A DNA stretch of 7,179 nt from Phycisphaerae bacterium (GTDB lineage: Bacteria > Planctomycetota > Phycisphaerae > UBA1845 > UTPLA1): NCBI GenBank assembly GCA_016935885.1, contig JAFGQA010000086.1:1-7179 (forward strand), given 5' to 3'. The notes beneath the pieces are model-generated. The model saw only the letters and a list, made by a program, of their open reading frames with translations, made no database searches and had not been told where the DNA came from. Below, piece by piece: positions 4,062 to 7,179 of the stretch (within the stretch, counting starts at the first letter, position 1; each line of letters begins with the position of its first letter). Made by a program: the position numbers and the translations under genes.

Positions 4062-5471
4062 ATGCTTCGAAAACCTGATCAGCTTGAACCGTCACTCGAA
4101 GAGCCCTTCGCCCAGGACAAACTGAGCCGATCTGCAAGCATCACGAACCTGACCAGACTCGTCAGAACCATCAACCAGCCGTTTGTCATCAGCGTAAACG
4201 GCCGTTGGGGATCAGGGAAGACTACGTTCATTAAGATGTGGTCTCAAGTGCTGCGTGCCCAAGGGCAGTCGGTACTGCTATTCAACGCATGGGAGAACGA
4301 CTTCGCCGACGATCCTCTCGTCGCCCTCATTGGCGAAATCGAAACCCAGATCGTCGCAGGGCAACCTGCGTGCAAGAAGGCGTGGGCAAAGTTCAAGAAG
4401 GTGGGCTTCTCAATAGCCCATCACGCGCTGCCCGCCGCCGCCCGCATCGCTACCTGCGGGGTCCTCGATGCCAATACCGTGAAGCCCCTCGGAGGCCTCG
4501 GAGAGGCCATCAAAGACGGGTGCAGTGACGTTGCTGCGGAAGTCTTCCAGGCAAAGCTGGCAGCCTATGAGAACGACAGGAAGAGCCTTCGAAGATTCCG
4601 CAAGGCGCTGCAGGATTTCACGAATTCGGTCACGAACGAGAAGGAGTCAGGCAAGCGCATTGTGTTCTTCATAGACGAACTAGATAGATGTCGCCCGGAT
4701 TTTGCGATCCGACTCCTTGAACGCGTTAAGCACCTGTTCGCCATCCCAGGACTTGTGTTCGTCATTGCCATCGATAGAGTCCAGTTGGGCGAATCCCTGA
4801 AGGGAGTGTACGGATCCGGACTTGACGCCGAGGGCTACTTGCGGAGGTTCTTCGATTTGGACTTTCGACTCTCGGCCAGCGTACCGTTCGAATTCGTGCA
4901 CGCCACAGTAGAGGCCTATGAGATGGGCGACTTCATTCCGACTGTGCACGGGACGCGTCCCGTGCACGATTTCATCGAGTATCTAGTCGCTCTAAACAAG
5001 CTGTTCGCCTTCAGCCTCCGTTCGCAGCAACAACACCTCACGGAATTGAACATCCTCCTGCGTGTCTTGCCGAAGCACTACTCCGAGGAGCTTGTGGAAG
5101 TCGTGGCATTCCTCATAGCCCTTCGTATGCTTGACCCAGCCCTACTCGACGGATTCCTGACGGCGCAGGTAGCGGCTACCGACATCGAGAAGCGAACACG
5201 AATGCTCCCCGGTGGAGGGAGCTTTTGGGATTCGCACTCACTCGCACAGGTCGCGATCGGCGAGCTTTACGCGATCAGCAGGAACGGCAGTGACTGGAAG
5301 GAGCATTTTCGGATTGAGGAGGCTGCGTCAGGCCCCGCCGCCGATGACGATAGACGGAGGCGTGCACAGACGCGTGTGCACATGATGAAGCGCGTCGCGC
5401 AGCGGCTCAGTCCTGAACGTCTGCTGGGCGACCTTCGCGATTATCTTGAATTTGCGGTGGCCTTCCAGTGA
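4062..5471 (+). CDS. KAP-family P-loop NTPase
   Basis: KAP NTPases are STAND-like ATPases; bacterial members include the F-plasmid phage-exclusion protein PifA, and many occur in accessory regions. From the chosen start the product is 469 residues. The Walker A is GRWGSGKT (47-54, Lys53), followed by the KAP signature FNAWEND (74-80). The Walker B is VFFIDELDRCRPDFA (201-215; Asp205, Glu206). Next come LVFVIAIDRVQL (231-242) and EGYLRRFFDLDFRL (257-270), a usual sensor/arginine region. The C-terminal ~200 residues are helical-looking and unassigned. Unlike many KAP proteins, no clear transmembrane pair interrupts the Walker A-B stretch; residues 115-150 are only mildly hydrophobic, so it is probably cytosolic. 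Sampled lines are 50-52% GC, below the flanks, suggesting transfer. It converges on the DUF5677-like gene. Family is secure, function unknown. Confidence 0.9.
   Translation: MLRKPDQLEPSLEEPFAQDKLSRSASITNLTRLVRTINQPFVISVNGRWGSGKTTFIKMWSQVLRAQGQSVLLFNAWENDFADDPLVALIGEIETQIVAGQPACKKAWAKFKKVGFSIAHHALPAAARIATCGVLDANTVKPLGGLGEAIKDGCSDVAAEVFQAKLAAYENDRKSLRRFRKALQDFTNSVTNEKESGKRIVFFIDELDRCRPDFAIRLLERVKHLFAIPGLVFVIAIDRVQLGESLKGVYGSGLDAEGYLRRFFDLDFRLSASVPFEFVHATVEAYEMGDFIPTVHGTRPVHDFIEYLVALNKLFAFSLRSQQQHLTELNILLRVLPKHYSEELVEVVAFLIALRMLDPALLDGFLTAQVAATDIEKRTRMLPGGGSFWDSHSLAQVAIGELYAISRNGSDWKEHFRIEEAASGPAADDDRRRRAQTRVHMMKRVAQRLSPERLLGDLRDYLEFAVAFQ
4944..4967. repeat. Perfect 24-bp zero-loop palindrome inside the KAP gene
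   Basis: The half-site GTGCACGGGACG is followed immediately by its exact reverse complement CGTCCCGTGCAC. It encodes V-H-G-T-R-P-V-H (KAP residues 295-302). Such a palindrome is not expected by chance in a window of this size. It could be a protein-binding site, an inserted REP-like unit, or an mRNA hairpin. Confidence 0.9.
5362..5381. repeat. Second GTGCAC-bounded inverted repeat in the KAP gene
   Basis: GTGCACA and TGTGCAC form a 7-bp inverted repeat around GACGCG. Like the 24-bp palindrome it has the order GTGCAC, GACGCGT, GTGCAC, but with shorter spacers, so it looks like an imperfect relative. Confidence 0.7.
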
Positions 5472-5636
5472 CCACGAACTTGCCAGACTGGTGGTCGTCA
5501 CAAACCGTGGCGCGATTAGCGGAACATCACTCACATCCGGGCACCCATGACGGTCCATCAGTCACTTTCGACGGTTCTCGGAGCCGCAGACTTCCCGACA
5601 ACAGCATCCTACGCCTTGGTCGGCGTTCTGAACACG

Positions 5637-6560
5637 TCAAGGATCCGTGATTTCTCCGGCGGCTCCTGTATCACGGATGTCCCGTTCTTGCCCCATGCTC
5701 GTTAGTGACGCAACCGCAAACGCCTTCATCGTGCTTCGGGCATCGATGCTGACATGCAGCTCATGATACTGAACGGCAAGCTGCGCTACTCGCGCCATCA
5801 GGACACTGGCATAAAGCAAGAAGTCACATCCGGGGTTGCCCGTCATGGCCGCTAGCGGTCCCGCATGAACTGAGCTGTTGAATCGCTGCACATACCAGTA
5901 GTACTCATCGCGCTTGCCAACGTGCTCTGCAATTGGGCCGAGATTTCCCTGAGGGTACCACTTTGTTCTGGGTTCACCCTTCCGGTTCATGTAGTTAGAC
6001 ACAACCGCGTCGTAGCGGGCCTTGAGGTTCTTCTCCCCGTTGGGACGAAGCGGGGAGGCGGCCACAGTCTTGCCAATGTCGTCATCCTGCTTTACGGCCT
6101 TCATGGCTCGTTGGAAACGCTCGACTTCCCTATAGTTCACATAGAGCAACGCCCGTGCCTGCGTATCCTCTTTCGCGATGTATGCGAATTGCAGGTAGGC
6201 ATCGAACATGCTTCGGGTGAGAATGGCTAGGCTGTGCGATAGCAGGTCCCTTTCGCTCTCTGCTGCATGCTGGTCGAGTATGTACATCGCCCGCCAGTTG
6301 GCGGACATATGGTTCATCAGACACAGCATCGCATCCTTGGGCGGTCCATCGTTTGCGTTGAGCAAAGAGACAATCACCTCGCGGATCATCGTGTCAACAG
6401 CGTCTTTGAGGCGTACCACGGTTCCGTCCTTCAGTGTCACATGGTCGTCCACTCTTGCTCGCAGCACCGCACGGAGCTCATCTTGTTCTTGCCAGCGGTC
6501 TGGCGAATGGAATTCGCTCTGAGCTGCTCCCACATTGTCACGAGTTCCGGCTGAGGACAC
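5637..6560 (-). CDS. DUF5677-like protein with a HEPN-like R-x5-H motif
   Basis: The 307-residue product is mostly helical in appearance, with no signal peptide or clear membrane helix. The middle resembles DUF5677: SHSLAILTRSMFDAYLQFAYI (108-128, Arg116 and Asp120), ARALLYVNYREVERF (135-149) and YYWYVQRFNSSVHAG (220-234). The last has Arg226-x5-His232, the spacing of HEPN-type RNase active sites. The N-terminal ~90 residues and C-terminal ~60 are unassigned. The start is a GTG at 6558-6560; the frame closes just upstream (TGA at 6570-6572) and no good ribosome binding site is seen, so the start is uncertain. A sampled line is about 53% GC, like the KAP gene. It converges on the KAP gene with 165 nt between stops, so each needs its own promoter. 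Function is not known; RNase activity is inference. Confidence 0.65.
   Translation of the reverse strand: MSSAGTRDNVGAAQSEFHSPDRWQEQDELRAVLRARVDDHVTLKDGTVVRLKDAVDTMIREVIVSLLNANDGPPKDAMLCLMNHMSANWRAMYILDQHAAESERDLLSHSLAILTRSMFDAYLQFAYIAKEDTQARALLYVNYREVERFQRAMKAVKQDDDIGKTVAASPLRPNGEKNLKARYDAVVSNYMNRKGEPRTKWYPQGNLGPIAEHVGKRDEYYWYVQRFNSSVHAGPLAAMTGNPGCDFLLYASVLMARVAQLAVQYHELHVSIDARSTMKAFAVASLTSMGQERDIRDTGAAGEITDP
5643..5678. repeat. 9-bp inverted repeat at the end of the DUF5677-like gene
   Basis: ATCCGTGAT (5643-5651) and ATCACGGAT (5670-5678) are exact reverse complements around an 18-nt loop, inside the last codons of the minus-strand gene. It sits between the two converging genes and might help end transcription, but no T run follows on either strand. 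Confidence 0.4.
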
Positions 6561-6569
6561 TGGAAACAG

Positions 6570-6586
6570 TCACCGGCCTCCGGTGA
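6570..6586. promoter_or_regulatory. 7-bp hairpin just upstream of the DUF5677-like start
   Basis: TCACCGG-CCT-CCGGTGA is a perfect stem with a 3-nt loop, 9 nt upstream of the GTG start. It would form in the mRNA leader where a ribosome binding site is expected, or act as a small operator. Confidence 0.45.
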
Positions 6587-6864
6587 GAGTGCCCGACTAT
6601 GTCACCCGCGTTCCCGGCTGCGTCCGGCCGACTATCCTTCCCGTTTTCTTCGTCCTGTTCTTCCGCCCAGCCGCCCATCCCCTTCCGCCCAGAAACAAAC
6701 CGCTTATCCGAAGTGTAGCAGAAGCCCCAGCACGCACAAAGCAGAAACTCCCCCCGCCAAGCCAACGAAGTGCTTCCCCTTACGCACCTGCCCCAGCCAA
6801 CCCACGCCCCAGGCTGATCCACCACAAGGGATGGCTCCGTGCATCATCTCCGCAGCGTTCAGTC
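6587..6864. other. Non-coding stretch with no recognised feature
   Basis: No frame here gives a believable protein on either strand; readings are rich in Pro/Arg or Trp/Gly and cross into the repeats. CCGACTAT occurs twice near 6593 and 6629. I see no convincing promoter, terminator or RNA gene. Confidence 0.5.
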
Positions 6865-7095
6865 GTCCCTTTCGGGACTGGGACGTGGGTGGGCCGAACC
6901 AAGCCGGCCTTAAAAGGCCGGTCTATCCTCGCGCCAGCCCTGTGGTCGGGAGAAGCGCCATCGAGCCCAAAGCCCGTTGAAACGGGCTGCGGCGGGAACG
7001 CATAGAAGGTTGGTGTGCGTGAGGCACGTCAACCGGTCCTCGAAGGACCGGCCTACGAGCCCGCCTTCGGCGGGGAAGGCCCGTGAACGGGCCTG
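6865..7095. repeat. REP-like hairpin array B
   Basis: Six hairpins in about 230 bp. They are GTCCC-TTTC-GGGAC (6865-6878), CCGGCCTT-AA-AAGGCCGG (6904-6921), AGCCCGTT-GA-AACGGGCT (6971-6988), CCGGTCCT-CGA-AGGACCGG (7033-7051), CCCGCC-TTC-GGCGGG (7060-7074) and AGGCCCGT-GA-ACGGGCCT (7077-7094). Read on the minus strand, 6971-7095 repeats array A's order. The 26 nt of 7070-7095 are identical to 3628-3653, and 7029-7065 differ from 3680-3716 at only three of 37 positions. The remaining 7096-7179 holds no gene that I can see. Confidence 0.85.
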
Positions 7096-7179
7096 GAGGA
7101 TCGGCCCCCTTGACGGCGGGCTTGTGCAATGGACCCCCTGGCGGAGGGACTCTGTGATGGACGGGTCGGACACGTAGGA

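Noticed and set aside
5468..5650. 60-codon plus-strand frame starting at a GTG that overlaps the KAP stop
   Set aside because: The 4-nt overlap is typical of coupled genes, but the peptide is low in recognisable features, runs into the DUF5677-like gene end, and has no known relatives that I recall. It remains a weak possibility.
3574..7095. CRISPR array
   Set aside because: The repeated units are hairpins of different types with irregular spacing, not identical repeats with uniform unique spacers, and no cas gene is present.

Overview
The window is GC-rich bacterial DNA. The left half carries the rpmF-plsX-fabH block, an endonuclease III gene with a lysine-rich N-terminal extension, and a four-helix bundle 'suffix' protein. 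It also holds many short palindromic and 9-nt repeats. That combination, plus the repeat style, points to Planctomycetota or a related PVC-type environmental lineage. This placement is inference from gene types; there is no rRNA or tRNA in the window.

Layout. Positions 1-1732 (minus strand) hold the ribosomal protein L32 gene rpmF, then plsX, then fabH, which runs off the left edge. The three are tightly packed (TAATG overlap, then a 13-nt gap). They link the ribosome to phospholipid and fatty-acid initiation. A good promoter candidate with a perfect TTGACA lies about 90 nt upstream of rpmF. Positions 1962-3322 (minus) hold a two-gene unit: the four-helix bundle suffix protein followed by nth, joined by an ATGA stop/start overlap. 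Both carry in-frame minisatellite-like DNA: a 9-nt RSY/STY/RTY repeat in the first, and a repeat-rich N-terminal arm in the second.

Positions 3323-4061 have no convincing intact gene. They hold degenerate 9-nt repeats, a 16-nt-period tandem repeat, and an array of REP-like hairpins (array A). Positions 4062-5471 (plus) encode a soluble-looking KAP-family P-loop NTPase. Positions 5637-6560 (minus) encode a protein resembling DUF5677, with a HEPN-like R-x5-H motif. These two genes converge tail to tail. By hand count on sample lines they are about 50-53% GC, against about 70% on a sampled nth line. Positions 6561-7179 hold no gene but contain a second hairpin array (array B). Array B is an inverted, collinear relative of array A.

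The most interesting reading is an accessory cassette (KAP NTPase plus a DUF5677/HEPN-like protein) inserted next to housekeeping genes and bracketed by inverted composite hairpin arrays. KAP NTPases include the F-plasmid phage-exclusion protein PifA, so defence is a reasonable but unproven hypothesis. A second notable signal is a perfect 24-bp, zero-loop palindrome inside the KAP coding sequence, with a related imperfect copy near the gene's 3' end.
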